A DNA stretch of 10,548 nt, from the NCBI GenBank assembly GCA_030832695.1, contig JAURIP010000036.1, positions 1 to 10,548 of the forward strand. Direction: 5' to 3'. This document shows positions 1 through 7,002 of the stretch, one piece after another. The first letter of the stretch is position 1, and every line of letters begins with the position of its first letter. The position numbers and the translations under genes were made by a program. This stretch comes from Sediminibacterium sp. (GTDB taxonomy: Bacteria; Bacteroidota; Bacteroidia; Chitinophagales; Chitinophagaceae). Below the pieces are notes generated by a model that worked only from the letters and a program-made list of their open reading frames with translations, made no database searches and was not told where the DNA came from.

Positions 1-1
1 A

Positions 2-118
2 GTTTGTTGTGTTGAGTTTACCGAGGTTAACCCACTTTTGGATAATAAAGGAAACAAAATGGCCGAAACCGCATTTGAAATTTTAGATGATTTGGTTAAG
101 CACCTATCCCTTTTATAA
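2..118 (+). CDS. Arginase-family protein, C-terminal fragment
   Basis: An open frame enters from the left edge and stops at TAA 116-118, giving 38 visible residues. It contains TEVNPLLD followed by KMAETAFEILDDLV. This matches the end of arginases, where the Glu of the EVNP motif contacts the guanidinium group of arginine and the final helix carries a pattern like 'n-TAELAVELI'. Arginases hydrolyse L-arginine to ornithine and urea in the cytoplasm with a dinuclear manganese centre; the metal-binding Asp and His residues would lie upstream, outside the window. Agmatinase-type ureohydrolases are related, but EVNP-LLD is more like arginase. The call rests on a short tail, so it is good for the superfamily and weaker for the exact substrate. 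Confidence 0.7.
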   Translation, partial: VCCVEFTEVNPLLDNKGNKMAETAFEILDDLVKHLSLL

Positions 119-182
119 TTATAAATCGATTTATTACAATATTAGTGGGTAATGTATTATTTTAGCGTTTAAATAAATTAAT

Positions 183-407
183 ATGTCAACTAAAATTACC
201 ATTAACAATAACGGATCATTAAAGGTAGAAGGTGAATTCACCATTGTAGATCGTGCCGGAAATACGTATGATTTAGCAGGTAGGGAAGTGATTGGACTTT
301 GCCGTTGTGGATTAAGTAAAAACAAGCCATTTTGTGATGGCGCGCATAACGGAAATTTTGAACATGAAGCAACGGCTTTCGCGCTTCCTCCTAAGAAAAC
401 TGTTTAA
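183..407 (+). CDS. CDGSH iron-sulfur domain protein
   Basis: This 74-residue protein carries one complete CDGSH motif: Cys40-x-Cys42, then Ser45, Pro49, Cys51-Asp-Gly-Ala-His55. That is the C-x-C-x2-S-x3-P-x-C-D-G-x-H pattern binding a [2Fe-2S] cluster through three Cys and one His, as in mitoNEET-type proteins. No signal peptide or membrane segment is visible, so it is a soluble cytosolic protein, unlike membrane-anchored mitoNEET. Family members are linked to redox sensing and iron-sulfur cluster or electron transfer, but the partner of this one cannot be read from sequence. The ATG at 183 follows an AT-rich leader with no Shine-Dalgarno motif. The stop lies 9 bases before the phosphoesterase start, so the two are probably co-transcribed. 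Confidence 0.9.
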   Translation: MSTKITINNNGSLKVEGEFTIVDRAGNTYDLAGREVIGLCRCGLSKNKPFCDGAHNGNFEHEATAFALPPKKTV

Positions 408-416
408 GTCTAGTTT

Positions 417-1256
417 ATGTCCGAAATTAAAATATCAACTGATTCCAGAAGAAAGTTTATTAAAAATATATCCTTTGCTTCCGCCTTTTTAATTACAGGT
501 AAAGTCACTTCCTTAAGTGCCAATGATGTTATTGGCTTAAAAAGTAAAGTTAAACTTCGTTTTGTAGTGGCTTCTGATGTGCATTATGGTCAGCCAGATA
601 CTCCTTTTGAAAAAATGACAGAAACAGTTATCAATCAAATAAATTTATTTCATCAGCAAAGTCGATTAGATTTTTGTGTGTTAAATGGCGATTTGATTCA
701 TAACGAAAAATCATTCCTACCATTGGTGAAGGAAAAATTTGATATATTGAAAATGCCCTATTATGTTACAAGAGGTAATCACGATATGGTAACGCCTGAG
801 TTTTGGAATAATGTTTGGGGCACGCCTTTAAGTCATGATATTGTAGTTAAAGGCCATGGCATTTTATTAGGGGATACTTCCAATGAACAAGGGGTTTATT
901 TATCACCGGATTTATCCTGGCTAAAAAATACCTTGGAATCACATAAGGACAAGAACCAAGTGTTTATCTTTTTACATATTCCACAAGCAAAGTGGACAAA
1001 GAATGGCATAAGTTCACCTGGAGTATTTGAAATCATCAAAAAATATCCAAATGTAAAAGCTGTTTTTCATGGACATGAACATGATCAGGATGGCGTACAA
1101 ATGGTTGAGAAAGTACCCTTTATTTTTGATGCACATGTAGGAGGAAATTGGGGAACTCCTTATAAAGGTTTTAGGGTAGTAGAATTGCTTAAAGATAATA
1201 CCATGATTACCTATATGATGAATCCTACAGAAAAATTGAATGCGCTTAGTTTTTAA
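417..1256 (+). CDS. Tat-exported calcineurin-like metallophosphoesterase
   Basis: The 279-residue protein has the ordered metallophosphoesterase motifs: Asp54-x-His56 (SDVHYG), Gly91-Asp92 (NGDLI), Gly120-Asn-His-Asp (RGNHD), His187 (LHIPQ) and Gly219-His-Glu-His222. These residues bind a dinuclear metal centre that hydrolyses phosphomono- or phosphodiesters. The N-terminus reads SRRKFIK at residues 10-16, close to the twin-arginine consensus S-R-R-x-F-L-K, followed by a modest hydrophobic stretch (about 18-34) and a plausible Ala-type cleavage site near SLSA. I infer that the folded, metal-loaded enzyme is exported to the periplasm. The substrate is not evident; cAMP-type or phospholipid-headgroup esters are possible for this superfamily. 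Its 3' end overlaps the minus-strand VF530 gene by 11 bases. Confidence 0.88.
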   Translation: MSEIKISTDSRRKFIKNISFASAFLITGKVTSLSANDVIGLKSKVKLRFVVASDVHYGQPDTPFEKMTETVINQINLFHQQSRLDFCVLNGDLIHNEKSFLPLVKEKFDILKMPYYVTRGNHDMVTPEFWNNVWGTPLSHDIVVKGHGILLGDTSNEQGVYLSPDLSWLKNTLESHKDKNQVFIFLHIPQAKWTKNGISSPGVFEIIKKYPNVKAVFHGHEHDQDGVQMVEKVPFIFDAHVGGNWGTPYKGFRVVELLKDNTMITYMMNPTEKLNALSF

Positions 1257-1464
1257 TCATTCGAATATATAACTCCTCCACTTTTGTTCGTGCCCAAGGG
1301 GTTTTGCGTAAAAACGTTAAACTAGATTTTATACTTGGGTTACTATTAAAGCAATTTATAGGAATATGTTGTCCTAAAACCTCCCAGCCAAAATAATTGA
1401 CTAGCTCGGTGACAATAAATTCGAGTGTTTTACCGTGTAAAGGATCATTAGAAGTTTGTTCCAT
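1246..1464 (-). CDS. VF530-family (DUF2132) small DNA-binding-type protein
   Basis: The sequence shows the hallmark blocks of the VF530 family: NDPLHGKTLE near the start, VNYFGWEVLG, IPINCF, then PSIKSSLTFLRKTPWARTKVE, which is nearly invariant in the family. Members are 70-80 residues, all helical, and named after a Vibrio fischeri protein of solved structure; the 'DNA-binding' label rests on structural resemblance and the role is not established. I take the ATG at 1464 (72 residues, MEQTSNDPL) as the start. A TTG two codons upstream at 1470 is possible but less likely. The gene converges on and overlaps the phosphoesterase by 11 bases, and is divergent from the pseudouridine synthase with a 46-base gap. 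Confidence 0.88.
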   Translation of the reverse strand: MEQTSNDPLHGKTLEFIVTELVNYFGWEVLGQHIPINCFNSNPSIKSSLTFLRKTPWARTKVEELYIRMIKN

Positions 1465-1476
1465 ATGCAATATTAA

Positions 1477-1508
1477 GTAATTTGCTATTAGGATGATGTA
1501 ATTTGCTA
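1477..1508. repeat. 11-base direct repeat upstream of the pseudouridine synthase
   Basis: GTAATTTGCTA occurs perfectly at 1477-1487 and again at 1498-1508, with start-to-start spacing of 21 bases, about two helical turns. Both copies lie in the 46-base gap between the divergent VF530 gene and the pseudouridine synthase, the second ending 2 bases before the ATG at 1511. The spacing would place both copies on one face of the helix, as in a tandem operator. No known regulator motif is recognised, so the function is inferred only. Confidence 0.4.
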
Positions 1509-1510
1509 CT

Positions 1511-2101
1511 ATGAAGCCACACCGATATTTTGTACTAAATAAGCCTATTCAGATGGTGTCGCAATTTGTGAGTAGTCATTCAGTTCCATTATTGGGTAGT
1601 TTGAGTTTTAATTTTCCTGAAGAAACCCATGCCATAGGTCGTTTGGATCAACATTCAGAAGGGGTATTATTGCTTACCACCAACAAAAAAATAACCAAGC
1701 TTTTATTTCAGGGAGCGGTTCCACATAAACGAACTTATCTGGTTCAAGTAAAAAATACCGTAAGTGCTGAAACTGTTATAAAGCTGTCAAATGGTATTGA
1801 AATAACTGCATCCAATGGAACTGTATTTACAACAACACCATGTGACGTAAAATTAGTACAAAAACCACCTAATTTATTTGAGGCTGGTAAACCCTTGCAT
1901 AAAAATGTAATGACCACTTGGTTACAAATAACCTTAACTGAAGGGAAATTTCATCAAGTTCGAAAAATGGTTGCCGCTGTTAATCACAGATGCTTGCGAC
2001 TTATAAGAATTTCTATTGAGGATATTGTTATTGGCAATATGCAGCCTGGGGAAGTAGTTGAATTGGATGAGCATGACTTTTTTGCATTACTAAAATTATA
2101 A
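1511..2101 (+). CDS. rluE: RluE-like rRNA pseudouridine synthase
   Basis: This 196-residue protein belongs to the RsuA/RluB/E/F group of pseudouridine synthases. The catalytic block GRLDQHSEGVLLLT (residues 43-56) supplies the nucleophilic Asp46; KRTYLVQV and TEGKFHQVRKM are the second and third conserved blocks, followed by LRLIRI. There is no N-terminal S4 RNA-binding domain: the protein opens directly with the RYFVLNKP strand, as in RluE. The NKP-x4-QF opening, the SEG after the catalytic Asp and the PPNL...TTWLQITL stretch resemble Escherichia coli RluE, which modifies U2457 of 23S rRNA near the peptidyl-transferase centre. The family is secure; assignment to that exact site is by resemblance. 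The direct repeat GTAATTTGCTA sits just before the start. Confidence 0.82.
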   Translation: MKPHRYFVLNKPIQMVSQFVSSHSVPLLGSLSFNFPEETHAIGRLDQHSEGVLLLTTNKKITKLLFQGAVPHKRTYLVQVKNTVSAETVIKLSNGIEITASNGTVFTTTPCDVKLVQKPPNLFEAGKPLHKNVMTTWLQITLTEGKFHQVRKMVAAVNHRCLRLIRISIEDIVIGNMQPGEVVELDEHDFFALLKL

Positions 2102-2171
2102 ATTAATTATTTGTATATTTAATTGTGTTGAATGGAATGGGCGCTTTGTTGATTCTAATTAACTTAACAAT

Positions 2172-3275
2172 ATGAAAAAATTAATCCCGTTACTAGTTGT
2201 AGGTGCGTGTGTATTTTGTTTTAATCCTGTTTTTTCACAGCGCATTAATTACAAAAAAGTAGATGCTATTTTAAGCAACTTAGCGTCAAATAATAAATTT
2301 AGTGGTTTAGTACTTATTGCCGAAGAGGGTAAATTAAAATATAATAAAGCAGTAGGCTATATTGATTATGCCAACCAAAAGCCTTTAAATAAAAATAGCA
2401 TCTTTGAATTAGCGTCGGTGAGTAAACAATTTACGGCAATGACCATTATGATGGTTAAAGAAAAAGGGTTATTAAATTACGATGACTTAGTTGAAAAGTA
2501 CATCAACATTCCTTACAAGGGGATTACCATCAGGCAATTGCTTACACATACAAGTGGTTTGCCTGATTACCAAGCCGTCATGGATGCTTATTGGGATAAA
2601 TCAAAAGTGGCAGGCAATGAGGATATTATTCACTATTTGAATAAATATGCGCCGCCTAAATTATTTGAACCTGGTGAAAAGTATTTATACAGTAACACGG
2701 GCTATGTTTTATTAGCAAGCATCCTTGAAAAAGTGAGTGGCCGAGATTTTATAGAATTTTGCAATACAGAAATATTCAATAAATTAAAAATGAATCAAAC
2801 GGCCATTCGCAGTTTAGCCGAAAAAGCGACCATTAAAGATTTTGCCTTAGGACATGTTTATGTTCCAGAAAGGAACGCTTATATAAGAGCTGACTCATTT
2901 CCTTCTTCAAATTATACCATTTGGTTAGGGAATAGAAAAGGGCCGGGAAGGGTAAGTTCAACCGCAGACGATCTTTTAAAGTGGGATCAGGCACTATATA
3001 CCAATCAGTTAGTAAGTCAAACTACTTTGGCAGATGCCTTTGCACCGATGCATTTAAACAATGGGGCTATTTCTAATTATGGGTTTGGTTGGGAATTGAG
3101 GCTAGGGGAAAATATAGTATGGCACAATGGTGATAACCCGGGGTATAAAACCATCATTATCAGGTTTTTAAAATCAAATAAAACACTAATCATTCTCTGC
3201 AATAATGCAACGGATGCGTTTGAGAATTTAACTGCCGAATTGAAAAATTGCATTCAAGCTCCTTTGGTTCGATAG
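2172..3275 (+). CDS. Secreted serine hydrolase, beta-lactamase class C / CubicO family
   Basis: The 367-residue protein begins with a Sec signal peptide (MKK, hydrophobic core about 4-20, cleavage near VFSQ). It has all three penicillin-binding/class C motifs: Ser82-Val-Ser-Lys85 with the nucleophilic serine, Tyr173-Ser-Asn175, and His318-Asn-Gly320 in place of KTG. LLTHTSGLPDY (residues 124-133) is also typical. Enzymes of this fold act as esterases, D-aminopeptidases, peptidoglycan DD-peptidases or beta-lactamases, and HxG-type members are mostly esterases or peptidases, so I do not call it a resistance gene. It likely acts in the periplasm or outside the cell. The gene stands alone with about 70 bases before and 140 bases after it. 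Confidence 0.88.
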   Translation: MKKLIPLLVVGACVFCFNPVFSQRINYKKVDAILSNLASNNKFSGLVLIAEEGKLKYNKAVGYIDYANQKPLNKNSIFELASVSKQFTAMTIMMVKEKGLLNYDDLVEKYINIPYKGITIRQLLTHTSGLPDYQAVMDAYWDKSKVAGNEDIIHYLNKYAPPKLFEPGEKYLYSNTGYVLLASILEKVSGRDFIEFCNTEIFNKLKMNQTAIRSLAEKATIKDFALGHVYVPERNAYIRADSFPSSNYTIWLGNRKGPGRVSSTADDLLKWDQALYTNQLVSQTTLADAFAPMHLNNGAISNYGFGWELRLGENIVWHNGDNPGYKTIIIRFLKSNKTLIILCNNATDAFENLTAELKNCIQAPLVR

Positions 3276-3318
3276 CTACATGATGAATATCATTATCTAA
3301 TGAAGTATTTTTTTACTT
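3271..3318 (+). terminator. Possible weak terminator after the serine hydrolase
   Basis: Two small hairpins follow the stop codon. ATGAT-GAAT-ATCAT (3280-3293) is flanked by GATA/TATC arms at 3271-3274 and 3294-3297. AAGTA-(T)6-TACTT lies at 3303-3318. Both stems have only five pairs and are AT-rich, so termination is possible but not strongly supported. Confidence 0.22.
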
Positions 3319-3417
3319 ATCGTTGTTAAAATTTGGGTATATTAGTATTAGCGTCTGGCGGGTGTTGTTCTTTTACTGACACTACATTGTATTTACGAAT
3401 AAGCTAAAAAAATATTT

Positions 3418-3849
3418 ATGCCAACCATTAAAGATTTATTACGTAGTAAAAACAGAAAACTAATCACCGTTTCCAACTCGGCAAGTATTTACGATGCTTT
3501 AACAATAATGGCAGAAGCTAATATTGGGTGTTTAATTGTTTTAGAGGGCGATCACTATGTAGGCATGTTTACGGAAAGGGATTATGCTCGTAAAATTGTT
3601 TTAGAAGGTCGGTCCTCCGATTCAACCACCGTAAATGAAATTATGGTTTCAGATATTCCTATGCTGAATAGCAATGATACTATTGAACATTGTAGTAAAA
3701 TTATGACTGAAAAAACATTAAGGTATTTGCCTGTGTTTGAAAATAGCCAATTGGTTAATCTGATAAGTCAAAGTGATATTATTAAATATACGATTGACAC
3801 TCAAAAGTCGCTTATTGCGCATTTGCAGGATTATATGAATTTGAAGTAG
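3418..3849 (+). CDS. Tandem CBS-domain protein
   Basis: The 143-residue protein is almost entirely a pair of CBS domains, about residues 15-62 and 75-125. The first ends in VGMFTERDYARKIVLEG, the second in VNLISQSDIIKYTI; the D in each (RDY, SDI) is the usual ribose-contacting position of adenine-nucleotide-binding CBS pairs. There is no catalytic domain, signal peptide or membrane segment. Such stand-alone Bateman modules usually sense AMP, ADP, ATP or related ligands and regulate partners; which partner is unknown here. It is preceded by a 142-base gap and converges on the polyphosphate genes, whose substrate is also an adenine nucleotide, but convergence gives no evidence of co-regulation. 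Confidence 0.88.
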   Translation: MPTIKDLLRSKNRKLITVSNSASIYDALTIMAEANIGCLIVLEGDHYVGMFTERDYARKIVLEGRSSDSTTVNEIMVSDIPMLNSNDTIEHCSKIMTEKTLRYLPVFENSQLVNLISQSDIIKYTIDTQKSLIAHLQDYMNLK

Positions 3850-3915
3850 CAAGATGTAAATGTGTTGAACCAGGATAATGTCTTCGAAACTAATAATCGA
3901 ATTAATTTAAGCTTT

Positions 3916-4797
3916 CTAGTCGTGCACAACCATATCGTATAGATGGTGAATAAGACCATCTGCTAGTCCAATTTTAGGTACATGTATTTCTGTAATATTA
4001 GCCCACTTGCATATGGCGTTATAAATAGTTAGTGCTGGCACAATAACTTCTGCTCTATCTTCTTTTACGGTGTATTTTTTCATTCTCTCATCTACGGTAA
4101 GTGGCTCCATTTCTTTATAAATTTCTTTCATAGTTTCATATGAAATTGATTTGCCTGTTTTTGCACCGCTTATGGAATAAAGTTTATTGATATTTCCTCC
4201 TGATCCAATGCCTATGATATTTTCGTATTTTTTTGAAAGTTCCTTTAAGGTTTCTTTCATATCATCCCAGGTTTCATCCTTTACTTTTTTTGTAAGTATA
4301 CGAACAGTACCAATATTAAATGATTTTTGTAGTATAATATTGGATTTGTGATATAAAGTAAGCTCCGTACTTCCACCCCCGACATCAATATACAGATAGC
4401 TTTTGTCATTATCTAAAAGTTCTGCAATATGATTTTCGTAAATTATTTCTGCCTCTAATTCACCAGTGATTACCTCAATTTCAATACTGGTTTCGGATTT
4501 TATTTCTTTGATTATTTCTTTGGCATTCTCGGCGTCTCGCATAGCGCTCGTGGCACAAGCCATATAATGATCCACCTCATATACTTTCATCAAGTTGTTG
4601 AATGCCTTGATAGTATTGATCAGCATCTTCTTTTTTTGTCCACCAATAAATCCTTTCTCAAAAACGTCAAATCCTAATCGAACTGGAATTCTTAAAAGGT
4701 TCAATTTATTAAATTCAGTATTTTTTCCTTTTTTCACTACTTCACATATGAGTAATCTAACCGCGTTACTACCAATATCTATTGCTGCAAGTGTCAA
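3916..4797 (-). CDS. ppx: Short Ppx/GppA-family exopolyphosphatase
   Basis: This 293-residue protein has the ASKHA-type phosphatase fold of Ppx/GppA. AIDIGSNAVRLLI (residues 5-17) is the first phosphate-binding loop, ATSAMRDA (about 82-89) a conserved family block, YIDVGGGSTEL the second phosphate loop, and GIGSGGN a third glycine-rich loop. It hydrolyses terminal phosphate from polyphosphate and/or the gamma-phosphate of pppGpp. It is the short form, without the C-terminal HD-like domain of the roughly 500-residue Escherichia coli enzyme. The start must be TTG at 4797: no ATG or GTG lies between the upstream in-frame stop and the phosphate loop. It begins 5 bases after the ppk1 stop, so the two are co-transcribed and probably translationally coupled. 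Confidence 0.88.
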   Translation of the reverse strand: MTLAAIDIGSNAVRLLICEVVKKGKNTEFNKLNLLRIPVRLGFDVFEKGFIGGQKKKMLINTIKAFNNLMKVYEVDHYMACATSAMRDAENAKEIIKEIKSETSIEIEVITGELEAEIIYENHIAELLDNDKSYLYIDVGGGSTELTLYHKSNIILQKSFNIGTVRILTKKVKDETWDDMKETLKELSKKYENIIGIGSGGNINKLYSISGAKTGKSISYETMKEIYKEMEPLTVDERMKKYTVKEDRAEVIVPALTIYNAICKWANITEIHVPKIGLADGLIHHLYDMVVHD

Positions 4798-4802
4798 AGT
4801 GT

Positions 4803-6866
4803 TTATTTTTTACCAATTAAGTAGTTGTAAGTAGCTACCTGCGATTTGCAATGTTTTCTACCTACGGAAGATACATAATTATTACCTAAATTTTCATCTA
4901 AAATTCTGGCTTTTTGATTGTCATTTAATTGAATGTTGATAATTTCAACTAACTCCTTTTTTAATTTTATATCTAAAATTGGTGCAGCAACTTCAATGCG
5001 GTGGTCTAAATTACGAACCATCCAGTCGGCGCTAGAAATGAAAACCTTTTCATTTCCTTTATTGTGAAAAATCATTACCCTGGCATGTTCTAAATATTGA
5101 TCAACAATACTAATGGCATTCAATTTATTTTTTAATTTTTCACTTCCCTTTTTTAATGTTAATATTCCTCGAATAATTAAATGTACTTCCACACCTGCTT
5201 TAGTTGCTTTATATAAGTGATCTAAAAGTATTTGATCACTGATTGAATTTGATTTAATAATTATTTTAGCAATCCTGCCTTGTTTTGCATGCTTAATTTC
5301 ATTTTCAATGAGTTGGATAATTGAATTGCGCATATTAATGGGGGAAATAAGTAAGTTCCTAGTTTTGCCAATGGGCTTATCTCCCAATTGCCAAGTTTCT
5401 AGGTAAGTAAATACCTTGTTTACTTCCATTAATAAGGGCTTAGAGGCTGTTAATAAACAATGATCAGCATAAATTTTGGCTGTTTTTTCATTTAAATTCC
5501 CAGTGCTAATAAAGCCGTATTGTATTCTTTTTAACCCTTCTCTTTTTTGAATAACACATAATTTAGCATGCACTTTTACATTAGGAATACCCACTAAAAC
5601 TTTTATGCCTTCTTCTTCCATCAAGGTCTTCCATTCTAAATTTGCTTCTTCATCAAATCTTGCTTTTAATTCTAAAAACACAGTTACCTTTTTCCCATTA
5701 CGCGCTGCATTAATTAAGGCATTAATCACTTTTGAATTGCTAGCCAATCTGTAAGCGGTTATTTTGATCGATTCTACCGCATCGTCCATCGCTGCCTCCC
5801 TTAACATATCAATGACTGGATCGTAGCTGTGGTAGGGGAAGTGCAATAAAACATCTTTTTGTAATATCACTTCTGAAACCTGATATTTATTTCTAAAGGA
5901 TGGGTGGATGAAGGGCTTTGGTCGTTCCGCTTTTTCCACTAAAACATCTGGGAAATCTATGAAATGTCTAAAATTATGAATATGCCCACCTGGAATGATA
6001 CTGCTTTTACGGGTTAAATTTAATTTTTGAATTAAAAAATCGAGTAGTTCAGCATTCATCTCCTTATCGTATACAAATCGGACTGGTTTTCCTTTACGTC
6101 TGTTTTTAATTCCTTTTGAAATTTTTTCTACAAAATTCAAGCCTACTTCTTGGTCTAAATCAATTTCAGCATCCTTGGTGATTTTAAAAACATGCGCTTC
6201 AAATTTATTGAACTTGAAATGTGAAAATATAATTGGTAAATTATACTTCACAATATCCTCTAATAAGATGATCGATTTTGTGGCGCCTGTAGATGGTAAT
6301 ATAACAAATCTGCCTATTGATTTTGAGGGAATTTCAATTAATGAAAATTTTTCATGATAAGCATCCATCTTATTCTTCATCACGATTGCTAAATACAAAC
6401 TCTTATCTCTTAAATAGGGAAGCTCTGGTAAATTTTCAATCATTAAGGGAATAATGTATGGACGCACTACATTATCAAAATAGTCTCTAACAAATTCCTT
6501 TTGAACTGTATTTAATTTTCGCTCATTAATAATTAATACTTTTCGTTTTATTAATTCTTTATTAATGTTCCCCCAAATACGTGCAAATTCACTCTGTTGT
6601 TTTAAAACAACCCTTTGTATATCATCTAGTATGTTTTGTGGTGATTCAAGGATGTCAATGTTGGTGCTTTTCTTTTTATCAACATATTCAACCATCCTTT
6701 TTAAGGTAGCTACCCGTACTCTGAAGAACTCATCTAAATTATTTGAAAAAATACCTAAAAAGCGAATTCTATCTTTTAAGGTTACAGTGGGATCATTGGC
6801 TTCTTGTAAAACCCTTGCGTTAAAGCTAAGCCAGCTAATATCTCTAGGAATAAATTCATGCTTCAT
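4803..6866 (-). CDS. ppk1: Polyphosphate kinase 1
   Basis: The 687 residues match the length of Ppk1. The N-terminal domain opens with FIPRDISWLSFNARVLQEA and FLGIFSNNLDEFFRVRV, both standard. The catalytic half is of phospholipase-D type: His433 in KVHAKLCVI is the predicted autophosphorylated histidine and His594 in YLEHARV the second conserved one, with FISSADWMVRNLDHRIEVA after it. The end, KSQVATYNYL, also fits. The enzyme reversibly transfers the gamma-phosphate of ATP onto polyphosphate, usually in association with the inner membrane. It is the first gene of a two-gene operon with ppx and is transcribed away from the LpxH-like gene across a 136-base gap. All key residues are present, so it should be active. 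Confidence 0.97.
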   Translation of the reverse strand: MKHEFIPRDISWLSFNARVLQEANDPTVTLKDRIRFLGIFSNNLDEFFRVRVATLKRMVEYVDKKKSTNIDILESPQNILDDIQRVVLKQQSEFARIWGNINKELIKRKVLIINERKLNTVQKEFVRDYFDNVVRPYIIPLMIENLPELPYLRDKSLYLAIVMKNKMDAYHEKFSLIEIPSKSIGRFVILPSTGATKSIILLEDIVKYNLPIIFSHFKFNKFEAHVFKITKDAEIDLDQEVGLNFVEKISKGIKNRRKGKPVRFVYDKEMNAELLDFLIQKLNLTRKSSIIPGGHIHNFRHFIDFPDVLVEKAERPKPFIHPSFRNKYQVSEVILQKDVLLHFPYHSYDPVIDMLREAAMDDAVESIKITAYRLASNSKVINALINAARNGKKVTVFLELKARFDEEANLEWKTLMEEEGIKVLVGIPNVKVHAKLCVIQKREGLKRIQYGFISTGNLNEKTAKIYADHCLLTASKPLLMEVNKVFTYLETWQLGDKPIGKTRNLLISPINMRNSIIQLIENEIKHAKQGRIAKIIIKSNSISDQILLDHLYKATKAGVEVHLIIRGILTLKKGSEKLKNKLNAISIVDQYLEHARVMIFHNKGNEKVFISSADWMVRNLDHRIEVAAPILDIKLKKELVEIINIQLNDNQKARILDENLGNNYVSSVGRKHCKSQVATYNYLIGKK

Positions 6867-6885
6867 ATGGAATACAATTGTTCTA

Positions 6886-6893
6886 CAAATTTA
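6886..6893 (-). promoter_or_regulatory. Candidate Bacteroidota -7 element for ppk1
   Basis: On the minus strand this reads TAAATTTG, a full match to the TAnnTTTG -7 consensus of Bacteroidota primary sigma promoters, ending 19 bases before the ppk1 ATG. I do not see a convincing -33 TTG-type element at the expected distance, and the region is AT-rich, so chance matches are likely. If real, the leader would be only about 10-15 bases. Confidence 0.25.
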
Positions 6894-7002
6894 GTTAATT
6901 CAAGATTAAGTAATATTCTGTTCATATTTTAATAATATTAAGGTAACATGCAGGATATATGGAAGTTACAATGTATAGCGTTATTTACATAAAATACAAC
7001 CC

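Noticed and set aside
134..325. Minus-strand open frame of 63 codons
   Set aside because: It lies antisense over the CDGSH gene, has no recognisable motif, and the plus-strand frame carries an intact cluster motif.
1477..1508. The TAATTTG copies as Bacteroidota promoter elements
   Set aside because: They fit TAnnTTTG only imperfectly, and the second would place the transcription start at or inside the coding sequence.
2172..3275. Beta-lactamase resistance gene
   Set aside because: The SxxK/YSN/HxG set is shared by many esterases and peptidases; nothing in the sequence is specific for beta-lactam hydrolysis.
4595..4834. Plus-strand frame across the ppk1/ppx junction
   Set aside because: It is antisense to both well-supported genes and its composition is what reverse-reading of AT-rich coding sequence gives.
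6565..6894. Plus-strand frame of 109 codons over the start of ppk1
   Set aside because: It is antisense to the conserved Ppk1 N-terminus and has no family features.
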